Assembly: GCA_003640385.1 (NCBI GenBank)
Contig: RCAB01000215.1
Coordinates: 36,517-100,516, forward strand
DNA length: 64,000 nt
Reading direction: 5' to 3'
From: Setaria digitata
Lineage: Eukaryota > Nematoda > Chromadorea > Rhabditida > Setariidae
Shown here: in pieces, positions 49,001 to 61,348 of the stretch
Position numbering within the stretch: the first letter of the stretch is position 1
Layout: each line of letters begins with the position of its first letter
The notes under the pieces: generated by a model
Told to the model about the DNA's origin: nothing
Databases searched by the model: none
Seen by the model: only the letters and a program-made list of their open reading frames with translations
Position numbers and translations under genes: made by a program

Positions 49001-50556
49001 TCATTGCAACTGAAAATAACTAAAATGTTCCAAATTATCATCAGCAAGAATGGCTATGTGTTTCCTTTTCCTCTTGTGAAGCCACTAGATTCCTTTGTCA
49101 AATATATCATGAAGTTATCACGAAGGACTCAAATAATTTCAATTTGTTTCATCTTCATTTGGAACATACGGTAAATAGCTCCGGGAATCAGGTCATGAAG
49201 TAAAATTCTGTGTATGTATCGTCGACTTTTTTGTCTTCCACCATCAATAAACAACGTGGAATCGCCCTTGGCAGACCATCGTAAATCAGTGATACCATAT
49301 TCCACAACTGACGAAAACGTATCATTATAAGTAAGCCAAGTTATCCACATTGAAGATGGACCACCTGAAAGACAAATTAAATCAATAACTTAGAAAGAAA
49401 TTCTTTGATTTTTATTTTTTTTATGCATGTAGAAGTGTCTTATTTCACTTCACTTCCATTCCATTCTGGTGATTTTGTATAATTGTGGAAACTGAAATTA
49501 TGGAATTGAATTGTTGTGTGCAAAAGGGGTGTCCAGTAGTTCAATCGGGATCAGTGACATCCGACTTCACTGAGTAGCGCTTTAACGCAGTAGAGTGCAC
49601 CTACTTTAAGTATATCGAAGCTCATTCTCGTTTTTATAGATGATTAGTAACACCGATAGGAGTATTTATGACTGCTGCAAGAAAATAGTAAGGAAATTTC
49701 GAAAACATTATGAAAACACAATTGACTGTTCAGGAAACTTTGGCAGAGCCGTTAAAAGAAAAGCATTGCTGTTAGAGTGAGAGTGTATAGGCTTGAAAGC
49801 CCAAAAATTACTTCAGTAATGTACTAAAAAATTAAATAATTGGAAAAAAGAATTCGACAAAGATTGTAACCTGAAATGACAGTGATTTGCATAGTTTTGG
49901 TCATGAATTTTTCTTGCACCTCAACTATCATTTAATTAATTTCCTCTCTCAATTTTGGCTCTAACAGACTCCTTTATTTGAGGTATTAAATAAGTAAATA
50001 AATGGATAAGCAGTATTGTCGTATATAAATATTATTACTACTATGTTAGCAGTAGCGATATTTGCTGCTGAAGAAAAGTCTAAAAGCCTCATAAAATAGA
50101 AATGCTTAGCTTGCTTTGATTTTTTCCCTAGCTAGCCTATTTCTGCACTAATCCTGAAACTTCAACGTTCTCTGCAAAAGATTTGAGAAAAGATTATATG
50201 ACGTTAATTTTTAATCTATTATGCCATATTGAAGTTCTTACGACGCTGGGAAAATGCCTATTAAATTACGGTTACTGACAACATTAGCAAGGATTACCTC
50301 CATAGCTAAGAGCAACTTGTTCTGGTTGCGCATAGTAAGGACCTTGANGAAAATGCCTATTAAATTACAGTTACTGACAACATTAGCAAGGGTTACCTCC
50401 ATAGCTAAGAGCAACTTGTTCTGGTTGCGCATAGTAAGGACCTTGATTTTGACTTCGAATGACTTCCCGGTTAGGAGCACGAAGTGGTTCCAGAGAATTG
50501 CTTCTGGAGAAGATCTGACCTATGTGAAGTAGGAGGAGAAGCACAGAAGGAAGCAT
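46051..50556 (-). CDS. Secreted purple acid phosphatase (ACP7-like)
   Basis: Binuclear-metal acid phosphatase of the metallophosphoesterase superfamily, secreted or lysosomal. Eleven exons: 50556-50397, 49364-49170, 48778-48596, 48468-48443, 48296-48136, 47813-47699, 47609-47502, 47274-47146, 46912-46844, 46711-46574 and 46152-46051, giving 461 aa with all phases closed. Signal peptide MLPSVLLLLLHIGQIFS is followed by QPEQVALSYG, the fibronectin-like domain start SSMWITWLT, then YHVGSEYGWS. Metal ligands are all present: YGDLG, VGDMAY (Asp and Tyr), GNHE, GHRPMYC and HEHSYER. The C-terminal block is SGSAGCQEY, then SNYGFGKMYIYNSTHLYFEQ. One exon is only 26 nt. Exon 1 is partly duplicated by an assembly join at 50348, so intron 1 length is unreliable. 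Animal PAPs with this architecture belong to the ACP7 group. Confidence 0.93.
50250..50446. repeat. 98-bp direct duplication across a single N (assembly join)
   Basis: Copies 50250-50347 and 50349-50446 differ at two sites I can see (CGG/CAG and GAT/GGT) and are separated only by N at 50348. They contain the 3' end of phosphatase exon 1 and its donor. A contig end overlapping the next contig but left unmerged explains this best; the mismatches look allelic or like read error. Confidence 0.9.
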
Positions 50557-52508
50557 ATCACTGAGGAAAAGGTCAGGTGTGGAATGACGGTGCCAACAAA
50601 CTAGCAGTGTGCCTTTGAACGATCGAAACAAATTTGTGATTAATGGATTGTTTAGCGAAGTTGCTTTTATCTCAACTCGTGGCAATGAAGCAGAAAACCA
50701 CTTGTTGGCTTCTCGACCTTCTCCTTGCTTAAGTTGAAATTTCGAAAACATTTTATAGAAAATGCTTCGAACAAATTATAAATGAAGTTCTATAATTCCC
50801 ATTGTTATAATTTCTTAAATCTGACACAATTTTAATAAGCTCAAGAAAACGTAGGAAAAAAGGCTGAAAATTCTTTCTGAAATGAACTGATATTTTGAAA
50901 AAGTTAGATGGAGGGAAGAACCTCAACCTTCTACACACCAGTCGATGAAATCAGCCCACAGATTAAATGGATAATTTAAATTGACAGAGAATTCGGGATT
51001 TTGACAGTGTCTGTTATGCATATTGTTTCGGAGATATTCAGGTCTTCAGCTAATCCATCCTTCTTCTCTTCAACTCTTCAGGTGTTTTTTAAGTCAGACC
51101 TGCCAGTTGAGCTGACTTGAGTCATTGTAAACTGCTGGTATGCATAATTCAGACTGCTATCTCTTCGAATACTGCATTCATAATCTTTAGTCAGTTTTGT
51201 GTCGCTAATTGTGTGCAGAGGCGTCCCTGCCATGCATTCTTTTCAAGGACCATTTGCTGTTCGAAGTTCAAACTCTCAACTCTCAACTGTGACAATTCCC
51301 CATGCAAATTTACTCTCAGGAAAAGTGCCCTGGAACGGACTGCCACCATTCAGCCACGGTTCTTTCTTCCGCACCTTCATAATGCTACCACTCTGTACCA
51401 CCCGGGAAACCCACTGAGAGTCTTACTTGCCCCTTCACATCTCTCCCGGTGCACCACGATTACCGTCAGTGCCCTTCGACTTTTCTCAAATGTTAATGGA
51501 AGGGCTTGTTTACGTACTGGTCACTACTGGTGGATCAGCAGGAGAGGTAAGGGAAGCGAATGGAAACGAAGTGTCGAGACTAAAAAATATCGAGAAAGAT
51601 CAGTAGTTGCAGGCTGTGGAGTACTCTTAAACACCCAGCATTTATAATTTTACTTCTCCCTGTCTCCACTGAAATGTGAATTCAGTCCATATTCTCTTAT
51701 TTTCACAGTAATAACCTGAAACTTTACAACATACCTTTGCTAAAATGACCATGACCTTTTCATTTTCGAGATCACAACTGCAAAGATTAGGAGTGAGTTG
51801 AAAATGTATCCAAGACTTCTCGAGGTCACTAACGAGCAATTACGGACAGAAAGGGAGGAAGGAGAGGGGAAAGAGAGAAAGAGGGACGGAAGGGAGAAAG
51901 GGTCATTGGAAGGAAAACGACGACAACTGGCACTGGCTACCACGCCAATATTCAATGACCCTAGAGCCCGATTCTGCACTTTTCCTATTGTGTTAATTAT
52001 GCAAAATACTTCTCAGCGTTCTCTCTAGCTGACAGGTGTGATAGATCGATCAAGGGCTGTAATGATATCGATATCGATCGAGAGGAAATGCGATCAGCTC
52101 CCTCACGGATTCACGTCCCTGCGGCAGGCCATGCAGCTAGTTTCAGTTCTAGTATTTCCGATGCCAACGTTCTATCCGTTCTACGAGAGCAAATTTATGC
52201 ACGCATGTCTGCGATTCGTTTAATCTTTAAAAATTTGACCTATAAAATGAAATTTATTTCTAGGAAAAAGATTCTCACTAACTATGCTTCGAATTATGTC
52301 ATCAAGTACGCATCAATGGTACTAGTAGTTCTTTCCCATTCGTCCCGAAATCTGGACATTTACTTGGTGTCTTTTACTTGCTTTTATTAAGCCCCACTTC
52401 TGCCATTTGGCAGACAGCTCTGACCTTTTCAAAGTATATTTCGTCTCTCTGTCAATCGGAGACTCCCTGGCTGTTTGTTTGCCAGTGGCCAGTTGAACAG
52501 ACATCACC
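50349..52508. other. Small contig between two N joins, no further gene recognised
   Basis: Apart from phosphatase exon 1 this segment has no gene I recognise. It carries the window's longest open frame (51117-51647, +, 176 codons), which is Cys/Arg/Ser/Thr-rich, lacks domains and starts at a non-ATG codon. A purine-rich GAGAGGGGAAAGAGAG tract lies at about 51850-51905. Base composition is more GC-rich than the flanks. Confidence 0.45.
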
Positions 52509-52538
52509 NTCTCGGTGGCCAGTTGAACAGACATCACC
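52485..52538. repeat. 24-bp direct duplication across a single N (assembly join)
   Basis: GTGGCCAGTTGAACAGACAT plus CACC occurs at 52485-52508 and again at 52515-52538, with N at 52509. The pattern matches the join at 50348, so two contig ends were abutted without collapsing their overlap. Confidence 0.85.
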
Positions 52539-54932
52539 TCAGATAACTTGAACCCTGCGTTATGTCGGAACCTGAGAGCTCTGGGATGAAATTTCAGCGC
52601 TTAAAGCTAATAATACGAGGTGTACATCTCACAGTGAGAGGATTCCTCCCCGTGCAACGGTAACAGACGTTGGTGACGTGACCTGAAGATGACCCGAAGA
52701 GTCACCTGTCGGCACGGGACGGGGAGTGCCCTGACATGGCACCGCGGGATGCAGAGAGGGGTCGTCGCTCGTTGTTTACGAGTCTCGAGCAGAGACGGTC
52801 CCTGCCATCATCCACTCATCGTCACTCCGACAGGCCCCGCCCACTACTACTACTACACCGTCGTTGTTGTTATTATTGTTATTGTTGTCGCCGTCTGCAT
52901 CGCCGGCATGGCGTGCCGGCTGTGAGGGCGCGAGAGGTGGCGATACGAGCTACGCGGCATCGCGCCGCCGCAGACACCCTGCCTCTCCCTCCACTCTCTG
53001 TCCGTCTTCCTCTCCTACTGACTGACACACATTCACTGCTCCTTTCCTTCCCCCGCCTAGAGTAATTTACATAATTTTGATGTTCCATAAGTTTATTTCT
53101 GTTTGCTGTTGAAGTACTAACAGCTTGTTTAACTTGATAAACTTCAGGATACCTCTGTCTCTTTGTCCCTCTCGCTGTCTGTCGTCTGTCCGTCGAGACA
53201 TCCCATCCGTTGTCCACTGCACACCTCCAATGCAGTGGAAGTGGATGGTCAGTGGGTTGCTTTGCACAAGTGGTCGTTGTTTACCAGTGTCACCACTGCA
53301 GGAAGGACGGTTGCTGGGCAGGAAGCAGTTCGTACCTAGTGGTCACTCTTGCTGTGGCCACTCGTACCACTGACCTCTTCAGCATCTGACCATGTCATAT
53401 GTTACTGCCGAATGCTCCTCTTTCTACCATTCTCACTCCCTTTCGTTCTTCGACATTAGCACACTCCATTTCAACCCTCTCATCTGTCATTCTCTTTTCT
53501 TCGTCCTGTTCAATTTCCATTTCTTTTCAGTTTGGGTGTCTCGGCGGAAAGCTGAGATAGTGGGAAGCATTCCGATTATCTTCGGGACCGATCGCCAACT
53601 TACCCTATCCACTCCACCGATCATTCCCATTCCTCTAGCCAAATTCCCGAATCGGCTGCTATAATTCCCTTATAATCTCATGACGTACCATCCAGGAAAG
53701 ATTGTGAAAAATTAGATGTGAAACTTTCCAGTTGTACTTCATGCCGAATGGTGTTGTAAAAGTACTTTTTCTTGCGAAGAGAGTCTATCTATATGTATTA
53801 GCCCTTTTCTTGCAAAGAGAATAAGTCATTTCCTGCCGCCTGAAATCGGTTCTGCAGTTTTCAAACTCAAAGTTATTCTTGGAATGTTGTTCGCTGTTTG
53901 TCTCTTTAATTTTAATTTTTTTTTATAAATCGACCACTTTTTTAACACTTTTTATAGACTGTTATAAATTGAGTAACATTGTTGTTTACTTGCCTAAACA
54001 GTAATCTTTGTTGCTTATTTTTATTTTCCTTCAATTACTAAAGTTCCCTTTCTAAATAGGGATGTTGTGATGCGTCCGTCATTACGATTAGCTCCACTTG
54101 GTGCCCTCATTCTAGGAGTTCATTTTTTCTTTTCAAATTCAAAAATGTCTACTAGAAAGGAATTCATATCCATATGCACTTTATAAATGAACCTAATCCA
54201 CTCCTGAACAAGTTTTACTTTGCATTGTCCAGTTTTATTTGCCTTTTGATTTTCTATGGTTCTTTTGCGTCATTTTCTTGATGAAAGAAATTATGTGCAG
54301 CATCCATCTCCTTACATTCTGTCACATTTTTCAGGGAATGAAAGCCAGGGGATCTTTGGGTATTCAAGCCCATGAATGACGCAAGGATAACCTGAAAAAC
54401 AACAAAGAGGTCGGAAAGTAGGGTTTCCCTACTGCGGCAGCAATCGTTATTCTGAAATGTTGCTTTATACTGCTAACCGTGATGTAATTCATATATAATG
54501 GTAATTTTTCCGTTAAAAACAAGCAAGCTTAGTATTTCAGAGTTTTTAACACTTCTACACACGAGGTTCTTTTTTTATCATTTTCAAGTAGGAGAAACCG
54601 ACTTTACTTATTATCTTCGTCTATTGGTTATGACTATGCCGTTTCTCATGATTTACAGATTAAACTGAGTAGTATTGAGAACCGGTTTGGAAAATTCTTG
54701 TTATTCCACTAACATTAACATCAAGCAAAGAAACTGAGAAGGGAATAATATACAGAATTTAAGTCGCACAATAAATATTAGCCACTTTTAAACATGTTGA
54801 AATCATTTTCAAATTGGTTGCCTCTCGTGTTAACTTATTAAATGAACAGAATTGAAAAGAATTATTTCATTTTTTTTTCCCAATTTACCATTTGATTGTT
54901 TTGCACTTTCAACATTCTTGGTCGTCTATCTT
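52539..54932. other. Locally GC-rich intergenic island, no recognised gene
   Basis: About 52600-53400 is markedly richer in CG dinucleotides than the rest of the window. It holds a TTGTTGTTATTATTGTTATT-like stretch and overlapping open frames on both strands that look like by-products of base composition. It may be a promoter or first-exon region, for example for the phosphatase side or an unseen gene, but I cannot show this. Confidence 0.4.
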
Positions 54933-55166
54933 TCAGAATCTCAAAGAATTGCCTTGCTGAGGATTTAAGACATCAATTTCAGGTTCCCCTCCAAACTTTG
55001 TGGTAATCTTGTGCCTCCAAGTCCTGTCAATCGTCGAGGCCAAGAAATGTTTATGAGCCAGTACCGGATGTGTTGATTTAAAAAACAGTAACCAGCACAA
55101 AAAGACGATTGTCCACGTAATGAATAGTGTAACGTTTTCAATCGTTGTATATTGGAAACGATCCAT
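54933..55166 (-). CDS. Possible small single-pass membrane protein, 77 aa
   Basis: A single uninterrupted ATG-to-stop frame. The N-terminal 15 residues are polar, followed by a clear hydrophobic helix (LFITWTIVFLCWLLFF) and a polar tail containing HKHFLASTIDRTWRHK, then FGGEPEIDVLNPQQGN. An AATGTCAG acceptor-like motif sits 6 nt upstream of the ATG. There is no family match and no intron. The clean helix plus hydrophilic tail is suggestive, but a 77-codon frame can arise by chance. Confidence 0.35.
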   Translation of the reverse strand: MDRFQYTTIENVTLFITWTIVFLCWLLFFKSTHPVLAHKHFLASTIDRTWRHKITTKFGGEPEIDVLNPQQGNSLRF

Positions 55167-58100
55167 TTTTACCTGACATTTAATTTTCCCACTTTAAATC
55201 CATAACATTCTTGTGTTTCATAGGCTCCCTTAGTTCCTAATAAACTGCTTTTTTAAGCATATGATAGTGGGTATCCACTCATGCACATAATGTTTTCAGT
55301 TTGCTCTGAGAGTGTAACACGATATAGGATAAAAATGTATCTCCTATACAGTGATTTAACTAGAAACAGCTTACAACTTACTATTCGAGATATTCCATTT
55401 CCCAATTTTTTTGAGATTGGTGAGACTTTGGTACAAGAAGTGCTTTAAAATTGGGGGCATCTTTTCGAATTTCACGAAGAACGTTTTCTACTAATATTCA
55501 TTAAACTAGGCATAAACATATTTCTAGTTTTAAAATACTGAAAGCGTTTCTTAGTAGTGTTTTCCTACGATCTATTCTTGGATGTTAAAGACATGGTTCA
55601 TTATCTGATTTCTTTTTTGTTTATTTTATATCTCACTCGAAAACTAGGTGCTGAGTATACTTCTAGTATCGAAATGGAATTTAAATAATTGTACACTTTA
55701 GTTTTGTCTTTTTTGCTGAAATCTTGAGAACTATTAACTAATGTTTTATTTTTCTATTAATTATTTCGTCACTTGAAATTTAGGACAGAAAGTCGAAGTA
55801 TGCAAATTCTTGATCATATTTGTTTCTTTTAATTGCATGTCTTTCAATGTACATGTCTTTCAGTTTCATTTTTTCAAAAGTACTTTTTACTTCCAACAAT
55901 GGTGTTTCCAGTTTTGTGTCCCGATTTCAGATCAAATTTTTTCCTCATCTCTTCTTTCTGTTCTCTTTTTATTTTAATGCTTTGCAATTTAATACTTATT
56001 TTTTACAAATTGAATGGCCGCCCATCCACCAGTGTAAACGGGTTCACGTAAAGTGGTCTCAGAGAAATGCGCTGTTGTCGGAGAATCTGAAATCTAAAAA
56101 ATTTATTATTTAGAAATTCAAGATGGCGTGGGTTCTGTAGCCCAGTTTAACTTTGTTTATTTAGCATATCCTTCAGAATTCTCTGCAGGCAACAGCGTTA
56201 AGTTCCAGAAGCATATTCAGCGAAGTTCTTTGCAGAACTTTGTAGGAATAAATTTCTGGGATAACAGAAATCTGGGACCTAGGTGGGGTGGTCGGCCATT
56301 CGATTGTGTTTCCTGACTTATCTTTTATGCACCTTTTTAAATTTCAGTTCTTTCCATTTTCTAACTCTTAACATCCTTTGATTTTAATTATGTTGGACTT
56401 GGCTGGCCAAACTATGTCGCATTATTGTCCATTTTTCACGAACAAATATTATCTTCTGTATTGCCTGGAACAGCATGAGATATTTTGAACTGAGGTTCTC
56501 GAACATTTTAGAAAAGACCTTTGTTAAAACTTTCCTCAAGTACAAAAGCTTGGCCAGCAATTATTCACTGCTTTTTTATATATTAGTGAATTTTAACGAA
56601 GCGATGCAATTCCACATATACTTTTTTATTGCACTTCATCTGTAATAGTACAATCATGGTGCATGTAGAATATTAGATACTTCTTGATGTGTTCTTTTTC
56701 TTATGAAACGATATTTTTGCTTACAGCCAAGGATCACTAATCAGCTCGTTCTTTCTTTGTTCTTAAGACTTTTGAAACATTTCTGTATTGCACTTTCTTC
56801 GAAAATTGCAGTGTTTATGAAGGTCAACGGTAAGCCTGCTATGTTGGGTTCTTTCTTTCTATTTAGTATTTCAAAAAGACAAAATTGTAGCTGTACGAAC
56901 ATCATTTTACTTACATTTATACCTTTTTCCCTGCCCTTCTGAACCACTGCACGAATTCCTAACTTTGCCTCGATTATTTTACATCTACCAATCAGCAATC
57001 ACTGCCACAGGTTTCTGTACATTATTGCTTTCATAAATTATCATCTTTCTTATTTCTTAAACCGTAACTTCACCGGGATTTTCTAGTAAAGACTTGTATT
57101 ATCAGTTTGTTTTTGTCTATCAGTAAAAATTTCTGCTTTCCTTTTTACCAAAATCTCTTTGCACTGTGTCATAAAAGACGACGTGCCAAGGGCTTCCAAA
57201 GTTTGAAATAAACATATATATATATATATATATATAGAAGTTTTATGCTAGTTCAGGGACATGCATTTCTTCAGAACTAAAATTTCATTATGCGATCACG
57301 AAATTCTTAATAGCACTGTTTTTGAGAAATCCAATCGCAACGAAGTTTTGCCAGCCCCGAAGTTATTCTGACTGTAGCATAATATCAATCTCGAATTTGG
57401 TAGCAGAGACGTATTTCCCGGATGTGAACAGAATATTGATTTCAAATGACAGCCGTTGGTTTTCGATAAAGTCATTCTTGCCTGCATCCCATCCTCACCT
57501 CGGATAACCTCCTTTGAGATTTTGTTGTAATGGGTGTTAAAAACCTGCTGCAACTATTCGTTACCTTTTGCTTCTTATTAGTAAGATGGCTGGAAGCATG
57601 AATAAAAGAAACGTGCTTGCTGAGAGTTAACGCAGTTCATGGTGGACTGCACGACAATCAAGCATCGTGCATCGTTGCAATTTTCCGGGAAGACCTTTGC
57701 TGTTCCAATCTTCTGCGTGGATATAAAGTTTAAACAAAAGCAGGAGCAAAACCGTTTTTGTTTCTAAGCACAACATTCTTTCAGAGGTCCATCGCAGACA
57801 ATTTAACACAGCTGGGACTCTGAATTGATGTACATTTCTAAATTTAGCGCAACAATACTGCTAACATACTTGAACAAATACAAGCAGAAATATCAATTAC
57901 AAACAAATCATACAATCACAAGGTCCAGCAGAGGAGGAAATCGTTGCTAAAAGTAATATTTCCTTTGCTGTTCGATCAGGCTGCTATTCGAGATGTCAAG
58001 CTTCATGTTACAGTTAGTTTATGCTTTAATGTATCTAACTTCTTGATAAAAGTCATTAGAAGAGACGGGTACTGCAGAAATCAGTTGTGGCAATCAGTCC

Positions 58101-58623
58101 GACAAGCACATCAGGAACTGCATTTTAAGATTTTGATCGTTGATCTTCCAGGAATGAAGAAAAAAAAAAAAAAAACAAGTTCTAAAGCGCATTATTCATA
58201 CTTAATGCCTCGAAATCGTCGATCCAAGAACACAGACAACAAACTGTCACGGCTGGTTCTGAGTTGTTATCGCAAAAGAATTCAAATTAAAGGGTAATCC
58301 AGGCAAGGAACTACCATAAAGTGGTGCGACTCGCGCTACTACATTCTGTATTCATGTAAAATCATTATTCATAACAGCCTTCGAAAATTTTGCTTGAATT
58401 CTATTAATTAATTAATAAAAAATCCCTGACTTCTAGACGGGAGACTAAACGACGATAAAAACAAAAATCACGAGTTGAACAACACAGAAAAAATAGTTGA
58501 AAAAGCTATTACTGAATTCCATTATTAAAAAATCGTAGAGCAAAATTTTAAAAAATGTTTTAAACATCCACGCAATAAACAAACAAGCAACAAACTATGC
58601 AATCTGCACTATAATAAAGGAAA
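55167..58623. other. Intergenic region, no supported gene
   Basis: AT-rich DNA with a (TA)12 microsatellite at 57213-57236. A 117-codon plus frame at 57944-58297 runs through a poly-A stretch and shows no domain; I regard it as unsupported. Confidence 0.4.
57213..57236. repeat. (TA)n microsatellite
   Basis: Uninterrupted alternating TA run of about 24 bp. Confidence 0.85.
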
Positions 58624-61342
58624 TCATAAAAGCTTCAGTTCGCCAGTTACACCATCAACTAAATGAGTTGGACCAAAGATGCCAAGAACAGTCCGTGAAC
58701 CAGCAGGAATCTGTGTACGACCAGCATCGGACACTATATATGCAAATAAACCCTGAAAGCCCAACAGTATCAAACCTGTAGTAAATTAAAAATGAGATAC
58801 AGAGCTAAAAGATCATGTAAAACAAAAAGTAAATAAATAGACAGAAGTCGAACTTCAGCTTGAATATCTACCAGTTAAAAGAGAACCACCCGTAGTTCTT
58901 GCTTTTCTTCATTGCAGCATGCACGCAAAATTCTTTCAACAAAATAATAATTTTCACGGTAAAAATTAATGAGACTCAATTTTAAGACAGAAAAGTACCC
59001 ATAATCGAGGATGTTTTCTTATGCTTTCTTTCCATGCACCCCAGTTTTCCAAATTCGACTAGTAAAAAGATTAAAAGTCTTACCAAATCTTTGGCTTGTT
59101 TGAAAAGGTCGAGAAGCAATTCAGTACTGTGACCTTTAACAACCACTTTCATCTCTCCTGACATCCGCCAAGCATCTAATGCATGTTGCCCCTTAAATCC
59201 ATGATTTTAATCAGCTTGGAAACGAATCCTCTCAAATGCGCTGTTTACACAATTAAAAGAGTTTTAAGCACAATCTATCACTAACATCCTCGCTTCTCTG
59301 TGCAAGCCGATAAACACCGAGTGTTGCATGGCCAACTTGAGCAGCTAACTTTCCCGCTCCCATTTTAAGACTCATATTAACAACAAACACCATTTTATGC
59401 TGCCTACTTACGGCACTGACAGATTGCACTCCTGCAACATTTTTAAGCATTTTTCTTCGATAAATTTACTAAATAAATATTATTGCAACAAAGTTTCACA
59501 TTCCTTTCCATGTTTGCAGTAAATTGTTGTTCATTGCCACTCTATATCTAATAAAAAGAGAATCGAACTACTTAAAAATTCAAAAACAAACCACCCATAT
59601 AATTTTGCTCCTCGTCTGATTCAAAATCACTTTCGTTGCTATGTTCCAAAATCCAGTTTATGGCCGCTTCAGCCCCACCAATTTCTGGAATCATTTGCAC
59701 GAAATTTCAAAGACCAAAAAAAAAATATTGCCTCAGATAATAGTAATTAGAACGACATCATTTTTATGCACAAGCGGAACATACTATATGTTTATTGAAT
59801 TCGTTTTCACTTTTTAATAAAAAGACAATTTATTATTACACGAAAAAAATGGAGTAACAAAACACCTTTTGTCTTTGATATAGCTAAGACCGCAATAGCT
59901 TCCTCAAATCCTAGCTGCAATATTTCTGCCAACAAAGCCCGATCCACAAGATCCTCCTTATTTTCTGGATCAGCGGGATGTGAACAACTGGCACCAGCAA
60001 TTAGAGTCTGCGCCAATGAAATATCAGGATCTAATGGATTTGATGCCACTAAAACTGTAGTTCGAACTATGGAAGTAATATATGAATTGTAACAGGACAC
60101 TAGTAGAATTCAATTTAATTAATGAAATGCAAAACACAAATTAAGCATAAGCAGCGGATCGTTATTTAGATAAGGCTTAAGACTAAGTGATGTTTCTTGA
60201 AGACCTTTTACCTACGATCAAATCATGCTATCGCAAAATCGATCAAGTTGAAAGAAAACAAACCCTGCATTAAATAATCATCCAAATTGAATCAAATAAC
60301 TAAATTTACCCGACTGAGAAGATTCAACAGTTGTATACAAAGTTTCCTGGTTGAAGTCTGGAACTGCAGGTACATAAAAAGGTTGAGTAGGGATGGCAGT
60401 CTCCACGGAGTTTACTGGGTCTAATATGGGTTGTGTTAACTGACTCCGACTTGTTGGTGCGGAGGATGCTGGGAAACTCGCTTGACGATCAATGGTAGGA
60501 TCGGCAATAACTTGAATGTTCGCTGCTTCTGAAAATTATAAGGGTAATGTTTTATGAGTTTTCAGCCTATTTATATAATTTACATCCCATTGTAATAAAT
60601 TATTAAAAATTTAGAAATTTAAAAAAGTGTACCATTCGTGGAAGCTCGTGGAAAGTCGGACCCTGCTGGAGAAGAAATTACAGGAGTTCGCTCACTACCT
60701 CGAACGGCTTCTCTACTTGTATTTGGGAAACCAGGTGGAGGTGGAGGTGCCTCACTGAAGTCACCAGACGAACCTACCCTGTGATCACTTGATGGTATGC
60801 TGCAAAAACCAAAACTAATTCTTTTACTAATTCTCGCAAAATGCATAATTACAAAGGATTAAAAAGGTTCGAATTTTTTAAATCCAAATGCGAGCCGTAT
60901 CTGATTTTGTGTTACTTGTGAAATTTTCAAGTGTCATTTCTCAAGTGAAATTTTGATAAAGATTCATATCGAGATTTTCACCTTTCTCACTTTGAAACTA
61001 AAGACTAGAATTTTGAAAAGAAAAAAACTAGAATCTTAATTTAAATTGTTTAAAATCAAAGGTATTTTACGACTGAATGAATAATACTGTATGCGAAATA
61101 TTTTAAACAAAGATAAAAAAGTACACTAAGAAGCGAGAATTTTGTAGAAATGCCGTGAGCATTAGTATGTATTTATTAATATGATTCAAAAATGAAGAAC
61201 ATTTAGCAGTGAATGAGCAAAAGTGATAACTCTTCTTGATTAGGCGTTCTTCATTGCAAATCATGAATTTTAATGTACTTACTCATTTTTTAGAAGCAAA
61301 ACCTAACCTTTGGAAGTCTTCGTCTGGGAGCTCGTCTGACAT
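58624..61342 (-). CDS. PTRH2: Peptidyl-tRNA hydrolase 2 with UBA-like and proline-rich N-terminal extension
   Basis: Pth2 cleaves peptidyl-tRNA to recycle tRNA; the animal enzyme is often mitochondrial. Eight exons: 61342-61308, 60799-60633, 60528-60310, 60066-59866, 59684-59595, 59431-59286, 59191-59084 and 58752-58624, giving 364 aa with all phases closed. The catalytic domain shows [20 protein letters not shown], then [25 protein letters not shown], then [20 protein letters not shown] and VTGELKLL at the C-terminus. Upstream is a UBA-like helix set ([20 protein letters not shown], then [12 protein letters not shown]). A disordered stretch with PPPPPGF precedes it. The protein is about twice the length of the human enzyme and has no N-terminal membrane anchor, unlike human PTRH2. 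Its ATG immediately follows the COX16 stop codon. Confidence 0.93.
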
Positions 61343-61348
61343 CTAAAC
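61340..61348 (-). promoter_or_regulatory. Zero-gap COX16 stop / PTRH2 start with embedded splice acceptor
   Basis: On the minus strand the sequence reads GCTGTTTAGATG. The TAG (61345-61343) is both the COX16 stop and a good splice acceptor, and the next base begins the PTRH2 ATG (61342-61340). Trans-splicing at this AG would give a PTRH2 mRNA whose ATG directly follows the leader, as in nematode SL1-type operons with no intercistronic sequence. Confidence 0.7.

Noticed and set aside
48938..49174. 78-codon plus-strand frame
   Set aside because: Overlaps the minus-strand phosphatase exon at 49364-49170 and its intron; no own evidence.
52879..53217. 112-codon Arg-rich minus-strand frame
   Set aside because: It is produced by the CG-rich island, with competing frames on the plus strand and no domain.
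57944..58297. 117-codon plus-strand frame
   Set aside because: Crosses a homopolymer A tract (Lys run) and has no recognisable motif or splice evidence.
60860..60885. GGTTCGAAT motif as a tRNA B box
   Set aside because: No matching A box or cloverleaf arms around it.
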